From: Bacteroidota bacterium
Lineage (GTDB): Bacteria; Bacteroidota; Bacteroidia; AKYH767-A; OLB10
Length of the DNA stretch: 64,000 bases
Assembly (NCBI GenBank): GCA_016713445.1
Contig: JADJPB010000014.1
Coordinates: forward strand, 1-64,000
Reading direction: 5' to 3'
Position numbers and translations under genes: made by a program. Below are positions 48,609 to 59,800 of this stretch, one piece after another. Within the stretch, counting starts at the first letter, position 1, and each line of letters opens with the position of its first letter. The notes under the pieces were generated by a model that saw only the letters and a list, made by a program, of their open reading frames with translations, did no database searches and was not told where the DNA came from.

Positions 48609-51600
48609 TTATTGTATGCCTATTTTTTCAACGCGGGTTCCTTTTTCATTGATGACACGTATAAAGTACATCTGCTTCGGTGAGTTTGTAAGGTCAATTT
48701 CACTTTGATATTGAACACCGATGGCCGTATCATCTTTCAAATAAATTACTTTCCCTTGGATATCGTACACTTCAATTTTTATTTTACCACTTATACCCGA
48801 AACAGAAATGTTGAATTTGCCTGTACTCGGATTTGGCATAACCTGTAATCCAATTTCATTTTTATTTTCCGAAATACTTGTTATTTGGAAGATGGTTTTA
48901 GTGGCAACATCGTTGGATGAATTTGCATCATCATCGGTGGTAATTAAAGCATGTAGCGTGTAGTCATTCTGAACAGACATGTCTGCTGTTTGAGAAAAAG
49001 TATGTTCTACGCTGTCACCTGGATTTAATGTCATGAACAATGTATCTGTCACGATTCTAAATCCATTTAAAAAATAACTGAATCGTGGATTTACCATCGG
49101 TACAGAGCCAGTATTTTTTGCAATTGCTTTTACAATTTCAGCAGCACTTAACGTAGGTGCACCTATCGGAGCAGTAATTTTGGTAGCACTGACATCTTTA
49201 TAATCAGTAAACCCTTGTGCCGAATCGTTACTTTGTACTAAATATGCAAAGATGCGATAGTGAGGTTCGGTATGACTACTTCCATTATAACCTGTGTTTA
49301 ATAAATTAGTATAATTCTGAAGTGTGTATGCAAGGATAGCATTAGTACCGGGTGTTACACTACTTGTGATGTTGTTTACAATTGGAATGACTTCTTGACC
49401 AGGACACCAACCTGCACGACTTAATGTCCATGTTCCACTTTGTGCAGAACAGGTATTAGAACCACAATTTGATTTCCAAAGAAAATGAGGGAAGGTGGCT
49501 GAGCCATTTATATTTAATTGATGCGTCATTTGACTAAACTCCGCAGCATTGTTTGTATTTCCTTGTCCATGTCCTGAGATGGTCATACGTGTTGTAACAG
49601 TTTTGCTCTTTGCATCTATTGGCAGATTGAAATTGGGCAAAGTGTAAGGTATACTGGGGTCTCCATAGATATGATAATCTGTACTCCATAATGGAGTAAT
49701 TTTATTGAATGGATGAGCTGTGGTTGATGCAATAAATTCAAAAGTTACATTCAGCAACCATCCTGAAGCCCCCCATACTTGAATATATGTTTGTAGTTTT
49801 TGTTTACCAACAAGTATTGATTTAAAGTCGGACACATCTACATCCCAAGGTCCACAAGCTTTTCCATATGGAGTAATAAAACGTGCAAGCTCATATTCTT
49901 TGACCATTCTTGAATATTGATATTTTTGCAGGTTGATCCCAGGGGTCGCAACCTGTAGTAGGACAATTTACAGAGATATGCATGATCACTTGGCTCCACT
50001 TCTCTGGACCTTCCGGAAAAATTACATCCGCAAATCGAGTTTGTCCGTTTCCGGCAAAATCATGTTGTACGTTATTAACAGCAACCAATGTATTTCCATT
50101 GGCGGGCTTGGTTAATGTAGATGTGGCATTGTTGTTACGTAGGTCCGCATCGTTAGTGAGTAAAGAAGATACTGAATACGTAGCAGAGTTCAATGTCGAT
50201 AAGTCTTCCACTTTGTTAAAACTTAAAGTAAAAGTTTCATTCGGTTGAAGAGTAGCAGTGACCGTATCTATAAAGGTAGGCCCGTTGTTTATAGCATATG
50301 AAACCGGAATCAAAGAAAGAGAATTAAAACCAGTGTTTTTTATTTTTACTTTGATTCGACTGGCGCCTGCAAATGCAATTAAATTGTTTGGTGATTCCAT
50401 TCCAATTACAGTAACATCGTTCATGATTTGTTCGTTGCCACTTACCCATGCATTGTTCAAGGCAAAATTAGTAAGCGTGCCGTTATTTCCTCCTGTTGTA
50501 AGATCAGTAATAATTGCGTTTCCTAATCCTTCGTCCATCTTAAAATAATTCACCAAGCCCGGTTCCGAACCATTGAAAGAGGTGGTCATATTCGATGCGA
50601 TATCGTTTTGAGATCGGGCAATGTTCCATATTCGAACTTCGTCAATTACTCCGTTAAAAGCTCTTCCATTCCACGTTGGGTTGTCGCCAATAATTAAATC
50701 TACAGGCGAGGGAGAAAGTGAAGTAGCAGGAGTAGTAGCTATTAATTCTCCATTGATGTACAACAATACATTGCTTCCATCAAAAACGCCTGCAATATGA
50801 TACCATCTATTTGTAAGCATCACGGAACTAGATGACGCTGCTTTCCACGATCCATTGTCTGAAATCATGAATTGAATACTTCCATTGTTTCCACAACGTA
50901 AAACATATCCACGATTAGGAGCATCAACATCTTTTGCTAAGATGGATCCGCCCGATATGCTGTTTTTCCATGTGGTGGCATTAATCCATGCCTCTACAGT
51001 CATGGCAGCTGTCGGATTTAATGCGGCGGCATTATTAATGATAATTTTATCATCTATGCCGTCGAAATTTATACCGAAGTTAGTGCCCGCTGCGAAGTTG
51101 CTTACGGTCTTAATTATCGTGTCGTTAGCAGTTGAAACATCACCGGCTAATCCTGAGTATGCTTTTACAGAATAATTTTGGAAGGCCGATAAATCCGCGG
51201 TTTGTGTAAAGTTGTAAACATAACTTCCAAATGGAGGCACAGAAGCAGAAACGGTTTCTGTAACGGGTGTATTATTTCCCACTTGGTAACTAACAGGAAA
51301 TCCACTAATTGGATTCGAACTATAATTACTGATGTTAACGCTTACTTGTTCTGAATTTGTTAAGTTGAAATTAGAAATTGGAGCTACTAAAGTCGATGCA
51401 CCTACGTCAGGTGCACTCAATGTGCAAAAATAATCACCAGATGCCCATACTGTCGCGAGAGTGGTATTGATGAGAAGTCCATTATTACCTCCGGCAACAG
51501 AATTAATGCAAGCGGTAGTTCCTGTGTTTGCATCCATTTTCCAATAACCAACAAGACCAGGTTCTGTTCCTGTTAAAGCGGTGCAAATGGTGCTTGTTAT

Positions 51601-52155
51601 TTGACTTTGCGTACGGCCGTAATTCCAAAAACGCACTTCATCAATTTTACCACTAAAGGTCCGACCACTCCATCCCGGACACTCTCCAATATTTACAAAT
51701 CCAGTTGACGGTACCATGCCTCCTGAGTAAATGGTGAGCCCACGCAAAATCCCATTGATATATACCATGATGGAGTCGCCCGAATATACTCCAGCAACAT
51801 GATACCATGTGCCAAGTTGCATCATAGGTGAAGAAGTTGCCGTTACCCAAGTGCCAGCGATACTTACATTAAATTCAGCCGTTCCATTTTCTGCTGCGCG
51901 CAAATCAAATCCGTTATTTTGACCAATGTTGTTTCCTGAACTAATGACAGTGCCTTTGTAAATGGGAGTTTTCCATGCATTGGCGTTGATCCATGCTTCT
52001 ACTGTTACACCGGTAGCTCCTTGTAGTGCAGCATAGGAGGTTACTCTTGCATAATCATTCGCCCCATCAAGGTTAAGATGATTTTGAGCGTTTGCTTTTT
52101 GAAACAATAAAAAGAGCAGAAATATTGCAATAATTTTTATGTTGATAGTTTTCAT
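48609..52155 (-). CDS. PNGase F-type peptide-N-glycosidase fused to two LamG domains, T9SS type A tail (one frame break)
   Basis: About 1,180 residues. Signal peptide MKTINIKIIAIFLLFLLFQK; LamG-like domain 1 (about 24-240, GVTVEAWINANAWKTP, IDEVRFWNYGRTQ); a CARDB-like spacer; LamG-like domain 2 (about 355-570, AMTVEAWINATTWKNS, IDEVRIWNIARSQ); a second CARDB-like spacer; then the PNGase F fold: NVQHDFAGNGQTRFADVIFP, HISVNCPTTGCDPWDQPAKI, YELARFITPYGKACGPWDVD, TISGHGQGNTNNAAEFSQMT, FLWKSNCGSNTCSAQSGTW and SRAGWCPGQEV; finally GLQVMPNPSTGKFNISV to EKIGIQ, a type A tail. PNGase F enzymes remove N-glycans from Asn. The frame breaks at an A-run near 49905; one base fewer joins FKNGQ to EYELARF. 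First of its operon is the LamG gene 30 bases upstream. Confidence 0.85.
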
Positions 52156-52185
52156 ATGTTGAGTGATTCTTCAGGTTGGGTGAAA

Positions 52186-53673
52186 TTATTTTTGTATGAT
52201 CAATTTTTTAGTGGTGTATTCATTGCCTTTTATTATTCGGACAAAGTAAGTTCCGTTTTCTAAATTTGAAATATCAAATTGTTGAAGCGATGTAGTGCCA
52301 TCCCATCGGAATATTTGTTTTCCGGTAACATCAACAACTTGAACGTCGGTTTCTAAAGAATTAGTTAATGTAAAATACTGTTGCGCAGGATTGGGTTGCA
52401 ATGAAATTAATTTGCTCCACGTTGGCTCAGGAGAGATGGCTGCAATGGCTGAACTTCCAACTCCGATGCTGTAAAATTTATTTTCTAAGTTGACTCCTGT
52501 GAATTTTACAATGCTACCATTTGCTAAAAGCGTTGAAGCAGCAGCTGCCACCGAAAATTGTTGAGTCGACGAATCTCGAACCAATAAGGTGTAATTCTGA
52601 ACGGGTAAATTTTTATCAAGTGAGTCGCCGCCTGAAGCAGCTGTCGAAAGATTGAAGAATAAATCAGCAGCAATATTCCCACCTTTATTAAAATACCATT
52701 CTCTGCTGGTGCGCTTGAAGTCAACTGGAGCTGTTGATGGTAACCAGGAAGTAGAAACTCCCGCAGAGTCGTTATGTCCGTACACCGCATAGTCAAAGGC
52801 TTTAGTTTGAATGTTGGCAATGATGTTTAGTCCGTGTACTGTCGTGGCATAGTTATACAAAGAGGGATCTTTTCCAAACCATACGCCGCTAACATCAGAC
52901 ATGTTGTACATATTATCATTTCCAACTGCAGCATACGAAGGTGACCATGACCAATACGCTGCAGCAGGACTAATCACACCATTGTTCCCATTTCCTGTTT
53001 TATCAGGTAAAAGCCCACCTGTATTTTGATTGAAATCGTAATATGCAACAAGACTTGTCTCTGTTCCTAGAAGTTTTTTGTGCATGGTAGATTTTATTTC
53101 AGCTTCTGTTCGTACAACACTCCAAATACGAACTTCATCTATTTGTCCGAAAGTTTGAAAATTAGTCAAATCCCAAGGTGCTATTCCAATAATAAATGGG
53201 TTGCTACTGGCGGCAATGGCATTGCTTGTCAAAGGTAATCCGCCCACCTGTACTCCATTTATATAACATAACATTTGACCACTTGATCCAAATGTCGTGG
53301 CATAGTGGACCCAGGCTGAATCTAGAGGAGAGCTACCTGCTTGAATGGTATTCAATCCTGGATTCCAAATCTCTGAATAGTTTTGTCCCAATTGCACACC
53401 TAATACATAACCATTATCAAAAGCAGGTGTGACCTTTCCTAAAATTTTCTGATTCCACGTGGAATTATACAGTCGAACCCATACTTCCATCGTTAACTCA
53501 TTCCCGGTATTCAATAGATTATTGGTGCCACAATCAAAATAAACAGGAGGCTGTGTGCCTGCAGTCCAGCTGGGATAATCAATTTCAAAGCTGTTTCCAG
53601 CAGGGGTTTGTGCATGGCTATTGGTTAAAAAGAAGACAAATAAAAAGAGCAGTAGTAGTTTTGTGTGTTTCAT
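52186..53673 (-). CDS. LamG-domain T9SS type A cargo protein
   Basis: Start ATG 53673 (MKHTKLLLLFLFVFFLTNSH), a signal peptide cleaved before QTPAG; the longer frame adds 17 polar residues. About 495 residues. Residues 20-220 are a LamG/concanavalin-like domain (TMEVWVRLYNSTWNQK, WVHYATTFGSSGQML, GQIDEVRIWSVVRTEAE). The middle (NYATTVHGLNIIANIQ, REWYFNKGGNIAADLFF) is a beta domain found in other T9SS cargo. C-terminus LISLQPNPAQQYFTL to TKKLIIQK is the type A sorting tail. Probably a surface binding or adhesion protein, transcribed with the PNGase F-type gene, so both may act on the same glycoprotein surfaces. Confidence 0.75.
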   Translation of the reverse strand: MKHTKLLLLFLFVFFLTNSHAQTPAGNSFEIDYPSWTAGTQPPVYFDCGTNNLLNTGNELTMEVWVRLYNSTWNQKILGKVTPAFDNGYVLGVQLGQNYSEIWNPGLNTIQAGSSPLDSAWVHYATTFGSSGQMLCYINGVQVGGLPLTSNAIAASSNPFIIGIAPWDLTNFQTFGQIDEVRIWSVVRTEAEIKSTMHKKLLGTETSLVAYYDFNQNTGGLLPDKTGNGNNGVISPAAAYWSWSPSYAAVGNDNMYNMSDVSGVWFGKDPSLYNYATTVHGLNIIANIQTKAFDYAVYGHNDSAGVSTSWLPSTAPVDFKRTSREWYFNKGGNIAADLFFNLSTAASGGDSLDKNLPVQNYTLLVRDSSTQQFSVAAAASTLLANGSIVKFTGVNLENKFYSIGVGSSAIAAISPEPTWSKLISLQPNPAQQYFTLTNSLETDVQVVDVTGKQIFRWDGTTSLQQFDISNLENGTYFVRIIKGNEYTTKKLIIQK

Positions 53674-53911
53674 GAACTTTAGTAGCGTTTTGATATGGGA
53701 AGAGGGACTATTCGCTTTCTCCAATTTTAATTGATAAAGTCGAACCTCGAAAGTAGTAAAAATAAGCCAATTAGAAAAGTTTATTATTTAACTACTCAAT
53801 TGATAATGTACTCTTTAAATCATGAAAAATTAGAGTATTCTATTTTTTGTCGATGTTTACTCCTAACAGAGTAAATTAAAAATTAATTCGGTTGCCTTAA
53901 GATTAAAATCA

Positions 53912-55166
53912 TCATTGTTTTTTTACCCACTCATAGACGGGATCAATTCCATTTAAAAAGTCTGAATAACTGATTTCAAATAATACATCCGGCTTAAGTG
54001 AGTTGGAATCATCATTTGTTCTTTTAAAATATTTTGTTGAGTAGTTGAGAACAACTCCCGAACTCGGCAAATCGATTTTTTAACTTCTCCAAAATGATTA
54101 GGCATGCCTGCTGTTTCTTCACCAATAAAAAGAGCATTCGTTAATCGTTTAAAATCCATTGCGTTTAAAATCGCAGAAGAATATGTGTTGCGCCCGATTA
54201 CAACATATAATTTTATTTCTGGATGTGTATTGAGAAATGCAGCCAATTTTTGGATTAGTTCAGTTCCTTGAGGTGAACTACCTCCAGTGTTTAATCGTAG
54301 ATCAAACACAATCTTTTTGATATATTCATAATTTAAAGTTCGAAATATCTTTTCTTCAAATGAGGCGAAAGTGGGCATCTTATCTGCATATTCTGCTTTC
54401 CCATATTGTAATTCCAATTCTCTGCTCCAGCATTTGTTGTATTGAATATAATAGATCTGCTCTTTTTCTTGATACGTCTCATTAAACAAGGATCTTTCAT
54501 TAACGTAGTAAAGCGGAAGTTGATCTGGAACAATTTGCTTTTTGTTTTTACGCGTAAATTCTCCTGGTTGAATAGTGTGATTCTCAATTTCACCTTTATT
54601 GTTTCTTACTCCCAATACAACTTCATTCCCTTGAGCAAAGCCAAAATATTGTAGCAGTTGAATGATGGTAAATAAATTGGGAATATTTTTTATTAACGTT
54701 GCCGGGTTATCAATGGTAAACAACGAACTTAAACTATCTGCAATGGTAACGAAAGGAATTCCATTAATGTTTACTATTTGTTTACCTAAAATTGAATTGT
54801 TCTCGACTGTGGTTTGCAAAATGTAATACCCATTTCTGAACCAATAAGCATTAATGGGCAGTATTTTATCTTTATCGATGAGCTTATAAAAATTGAGACC
54901 AGTATGTGAGTCACCAAAGCTTGCAATTAATTGTTGCAATTTGATCGCGATTGCAAAATCAGATAAAGAATCTTTTACTTTTTTTAATGGTTTCAAGTCC
55001 AGAATAAATTCTTCTTTGATTTCTTAGTAAATAAATCAAAATGGTAGCTTGGTAATTCTTTGGCAAGATAATTTATGTCCTCTTCCCAATCAATTTTAGA
55101 ATTGTTTTGAGAAACTCCTATTTGAAATAAAAGAAGCCCGATGAGTATTAATAAAGTCTTTCTCAT
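53912..55166 (-). CDS. S41-family (C-terminal processing-like) peptidase, exported (two frame breaks)
   Basis: Start ATG 55166 (MRKTLLILIGLLLFQIGVSQ). About 417 residues after two corrections (A-run near 55020, T-run near 54080). LQQLIASFGDSHTGLNFYKL is typical of the N-terminal part of S41 peptidases of the interphotoreceptor/tricorn-like branch; KKIVFDLRLNTGGSSPQG and VVIGRNTYSSAILNAMDF carry the catalytic Ser (S-S-A) region, and LFIGEETAGMPNHFGEVK follows; the joined end reads LPSSGVVLNYSTKYFKR to WVKKQ. Periplasmic or surface proteolysis is expected; substrate unknown. A PDZ-like stretch (GKQIVNINGIPF) is present. Not obviously in the globin operon, 430 bases separate them. Confidence 0.75.
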
Positions 55167-55593
55167 ATTTTAATTAATTTTTAATGACAAAGTTTTTTGC
55201 TGAATTTAATCAACTTGATCTATTCAGTTGTTTTCATTTTTATTCATCTAAGTGCTGTATTATTTTCTAAAGATATATATACTTCATACTTCCCTAACTA
55301 TTCATGAAATAATTAGAAAACTCATTAAATATAAACAAAGAAAAGTAAGTAGCAATACAAAAGTTATATCCATTAATATTGACCTGGTTTTTGCCTTTTT
55401 ATTTCGCTTGTATTCATTTGAAATAAAATCATTTGTATGTTGAGTTTTGATTTTGAACATGTTCGTGAATTCCTTGAATTAATAATTCAAAAATAAACCA
55501 AGAAAGGAGATCCAAGAAATTTATTAAATGGAAACACCTTTAATATGAAGTGAAATGGGGTGTAATTCGAATAAAGCGATTGAATATTCAAAT
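55167..55593. other. 427-base intergenic stretch
   Basis: No gene seen. A segment at 55552-55563, GAAATGGGGTGT, differs in two bases from the repeat unit at 62407-62418, but has no partner 21 bases away. Otherwise AT-rich. Confidence 0.4.
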
Positions 55594-56005
55594 TTATTCT
55601 TTTGCTGCCGTAATCATTGTGTCTGCAAGTATAGTGTAGCATTTAATCCAGGCGGCTTCTAATTCGGCAGACCATTCATTCCTTAGTGCTTGATGGAGAG
55701 TCCAGATTAATGCTGCTCCAACATATTCGTAATGTTTATCTTTCACACCATATTCAACATGTCTTTTTGCAAGTTGATTTATTTCTTCTGTAAGCTCATC
55801 CAATCTTTCTAAGCGAGCAACAATCAAACTTAGCATATCAACTAGTTTTACCGATTGAGATGGACTTGAACTATCAAACATTCTTTGAGTTCTGGAATAT
55901 CGATGAAAAGTTTTCGATAGAAAACATCACCGATCAATTCAGGTTGAATCCCTCTTAATTCCCCCAACTATTTTTTATTAATTTAATTTCTTTTCCTGTC
56001 AACAT
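55594..56005 (-). CDS. single-domain bacterial globin (two frame breaks)
   Basis: Start ATG 56005 (MLTGKEIKLIKNSW), the A helix of a globin. One base added in a G-run near 55957 gives RGIQPELIGDVFYRKLFIDI, and one near 55883 leads to MFDSSSPSQSVKLVDMLSLI, then LAKRHVEYGVKDKHYEYVGA with the proximal heme-binding histidine (F8, about His83) and WSAELEAAWIKCYTILADTM, the G-H helices. About 137 residues, the size of Vitreoscilla-type single-domain globins. Binds heme and O2 or NO; no reductase domain is attached. It lies 24 bases downstream of the LytTR regulator gene, on the same strand, so probably in one transcript. Confidence 0.8.
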
Positions 56006-56029
56006 AATTCTTTTTTCGTGAACTTCACA

Positions 56030-56800
56030 TTATTTATTTAGCCATTTTTTAAAAGCGGGGGCTTTTTCCCGACTAATGTCAATTTCGAATTTGTGATTTG
56101 GTTCTTTTAATCGGATGGTGAGCTTTTGATTTTCTAGAGGTTTCACAGAGTTGATAGAGTCAATATGTACAATAAATTGTCGATTAGCTCGGAAAAACAA
56201 TTTTGAGTCTAATACTTCTTCAACTTCCTCAAGGGTGTTAAAGTCAAATGAATAATATTCTCCATTGAAAGTATAAATGTAATTTAACGAATCACGCATA
56301 AAGCAAGCAATGTTAGAGGTGCTGATGGGAAGCCACTGTTTATTGCTATTGACAATAAATTTCTCTTTGAATTGAACAGAGTTTTGCGGATTTTTAAAAT
56401 CTTCCGACATCTTGTGAATATTAGTCGGATAAGGATTTTTACTTGCTATAATTGCTCTGCATTTATCAATCGCTCTTTTTAATTCATCATCCTCAATGGG
56501 TTTAAGTAAATAGTCAACTCCATTCACTTTAAATGCCCGCATGGCATATTCATCGTATGCGGTTGTGAATATTATAGGACATGAAAGTTGAAAGTTTTCA
56601 AATATTTCGAAACTAATCCCATCACTTAACTGAATGTCCATAAAGATTAAGTCAGGTTCTGCATTATTCAAAAACCAACGATTGGCGGTTTTGATGCTGG
56701 GTAGTATTTCTAGTATCGTGATGTCTTCAGCAATCGCTTTTATTTTGTGTTGGAGCTCTTTAGCGATGAGTTTTTCATCTTCTACAATGATGGCTTTCAT
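56030..56800 (-). CDS. LytTR-family response regulator
   Basis: 256 residues. Receiver domain 1-120: acidic pocket VEDE, phosphoacceptor Asp55 in LIFMDIQLSDG, Thr80 in IIFTTAYDEYAM and Lys100 in YLLKPI. Residues about 150-256: LytTR DNA-binding domain (FIVNSNKQWLPISTSNIACF, YTFNGEYYSFDFNTLEEVEE, FFRANRQFIVHIDSINSVKP). It lies 43 bases after the sensor kinase gene and 24 before the globin. LytTR regulators bind pairs of direct repeats about 21 bases apart; such a pair is seen at 62401-62439. Confidence 0.9.
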   Translation of the reverse strand: MKAIIVEDEKLIAKELQHKIKAIAEDITILEILPSIKTANRWFLNNAEPDLIFMDIQLSDGISFEIFENFQLSCPIIFTTAYDEYAMRAFKVNGVDYLLKPIEDDELKRAIDKCRAIIASKNPYPTNIHKMSEDFKNPQNSVQFKEKFIVNSNKQWLPISTSNIACFMRDSLNYIYTFNGEYYSFDFNTLEEVEEVLDSKLFFRANRQFIVHIDSINSVKPLENQKLTIRLKEPNHKFEIDISREKAPAFKKWLNK

Positions 56801-56843
56801 AAATTTATTTTTTAACCTAGAATGTGATACAATTGTACAATGG

Positions 56844-59800
56844 TTAGATAAGCGGAATTTTTATGATAAAGGAATTTTCATTCTCTTCGATGAGAACAGG
56901 TTTGTCTGATAAAAATCGGTAGAATGATTTTAGTTGGTTTAATCCATGCTTATTAGAAGTTTCAACCATGTTTTTTTTCTGCAAATTGTTTTTAACTACT
57001 AAATATTCATCTTTTACATAGATATCAATTACGAGAGGGCTTTCTTCATCTATGATATTATGTTTTATGGCATTTTCAATTAAATTTTGGATGGTAACAG
57101 GTACAATTTTTTGATGGAAGTATTCTTCATTAATATTGATGTTAACCTCGAATCCTTCACTAAATCGCGTTTGTTGGAGTTGAACGTAGGTCTTAGCAAA
57201 ATTGATTTCATTGACTAAGGGAACCGTTTCATTTTCGCTACTCTTTAAGATGTAACGATAGATTTTACTCATTTGATCCACAAACTGACGCGCAATTTTC
57301 GGTTCAGTTGAAATTAAACTGTTAAGTGATGTGAGTGAATTGAATAGAAAATGTGGATTTAATTGTTGTTTTAAGTTTTCATATTGTACAACCGATTTTT
57401 CTTTTTCCAGTAATTGAGCACGTTCATTAAGTCCGGCCACTTCTCGCAAGTTGTTTATTCGGAATCGATAAATCCATAAAATAATTAAGATAAAGAACGA
57501 AGAAATAAGTGTCCTAAACCATACTGTTCGGTAGAAATAATTTTTTATAGTAAGATCAATTGATTTATATGATGATGGCCAATTTTCATTAATAGATGCT
57601 TTATAAATAAGAGAATAGTTTCCAGGTGGAACATTGGTATAATTCACTCTGGGTTGAGTGGAATAGTTCCAGTCTTTGTCAAAATTCTCAAGTTTGTATG
57701 CATACGTTATTTGCTGCGACTGTTTATAGTAAGGAGTTGTAAAATTGAAACTAAAATAGTTTTCGTTCGGTTCTAAAAGTATTTGTGCTTTTGAATCGTT
57801 TGTTAACATTAATAAATTTTCTTTGTTAAATATGGAATAGGAGGTTAAATAATATTCTAGATTATTCGATTTTTCAATATAGGTAGAAGGATGGAATTTC
57901 ACAAATCCTTTTACTGTAGGAAAATAGAAAAAGCCGTCAGGGGTTATAGATGCTTGATATTCGAAGAATGAAGAAGAGATTAATCCATCACGTTGATTGA
58001 AATTTGTGATATTTTTACGATCACTACTAATCAAAACCAAATCACTACTGGTTCCAACCCACAATCTATTTAGATGATCTATCGCCAAAGGACCACAATA
58101 ATTGCTGTTTAAACCATTTTGATTATTGATAATTTTTATCAGATTGTACTTTGTATTAATTCCTGTAATTCCATTATGTGTACTTATCCATATATATCCT
58201 ACTTTATCCTCCCGAATATCGATGATTAAGTTTCCCGATATTGTTTTTTCGTTTTGAAAATCATTATTGAACCAATTTGAAGTGGTTTGTTTATTTTTAT
58301 CATACATCCCCAATCCTTGTCCATCAAATCCTAACCATAACCGATTTTGACTGTCTTCGTAAATACAGCGCACCCCATTTTTCATATATTTTTTTAACAG
58401 GGGATGTGTGGATACATTTCTAAATTTATTGTCTCTATAACTAAAGTAGTATAACCCATTATTATGTGCTGCTCCAAACCAAACTGTATTTTCATGATCA
58501 GTAAATATAGTAAAGTAAGGAATTTGTGGAAGTGAGTCGTGGATTGAAAATGACTCCATTAAATTTGTTTTATTGTTGTATCGATTCACCCCTCTTGAGG
58601 TAGCTATCCATATATTTCCTAGTTTATCTTCCGATAGACAATTTACAATAGAGGAAAGTATTCTATTTTTTTTGTCTGTTTGTGCGTTGAATATTTCATA
58701 TTTATTCATAGCATCATTTCGAACACTTAATCCTGTGGGTGTCGCACTCCATATATTTCCATTTCTATCTTTCAATAATACTTTTGCAAATTTAGATGCA
58801 GAAGTCTCTTTATACGGAAAATAGACATCAAAAATGTTTTCATCAGGATGGAAGTATCCTAATCCATTAATATTTATGAACCAAATATAGCCATCAACAG
58901 AACAGTACATCGATTTAAAACCACTGGCAAGTAAATTTGTTGGTACTTGATTGTTGTACTCGTAATAAGTTGGATATCCTTTACTGTTTAGCTTTATGAT
59001 GGTGTTTTTACTTCCCATCATCCAAAGGTTATTTTGTTTATCTATTGTAAAGTCAGTTATAGCAATTTGTTCTCCTTCAACTTTTAGTAAGAAACTTTTG
59101 TTTTGAATTTCGAAATTATTTGAATTGACTTTGTAAAGATTTTTGGTTTGAAAATCACTCATCCATAACAGACCTTGTGCATCGGCAAAAATGCGATTTA
59201 TGGGTCCTTTGAATGGACTAATTGGTTGAAAAGTTATCTTTTTAGTATTAATGTTATAAATAAGAACTCCTCCATCAGAAGAAAAATATATTTTTTCTTT
59301 TAATAGGCAGTAGTCATAAACATAGTACTCATCAATATAATTTTTAGAGACTTTATCTTCGCTAGCAATAAATGATTCAATTTTATTTGTTTTAATATTA
59401 TAAATATAAATATCTTCTGTAGTAGAAACTAAAAGTCGCTCCATGCTTAAGGAGTGAACCATGTAAACAAATTGATCCTTGAAGGGCTGAATGTGTTTGA
59501 AGGTTTCTGTAGAATAATCAAATTCAACCAATCCTGATGAATATCCAATCCATAATCTTTCGCTTTGATCATAAGTTAACGTTATGGGACTTGAGTTGGG
59601 AGCAGAAGTACTATCTCCTTGAATGTGGGTATATTTTTTTACGTTTTTTCCATCATAGCGATTCAATGCTCCAGTAGTAGCCACCCACATAAATCCAAAT
59701 TTGTCCTTGCAAATTGCATTTACAATTCCATCGTTTAACCCTTCAGCCACAGTTAAATGTTTAACATTTAAGGGTGCAAGTTTGGCAGTTGACGGATGAT

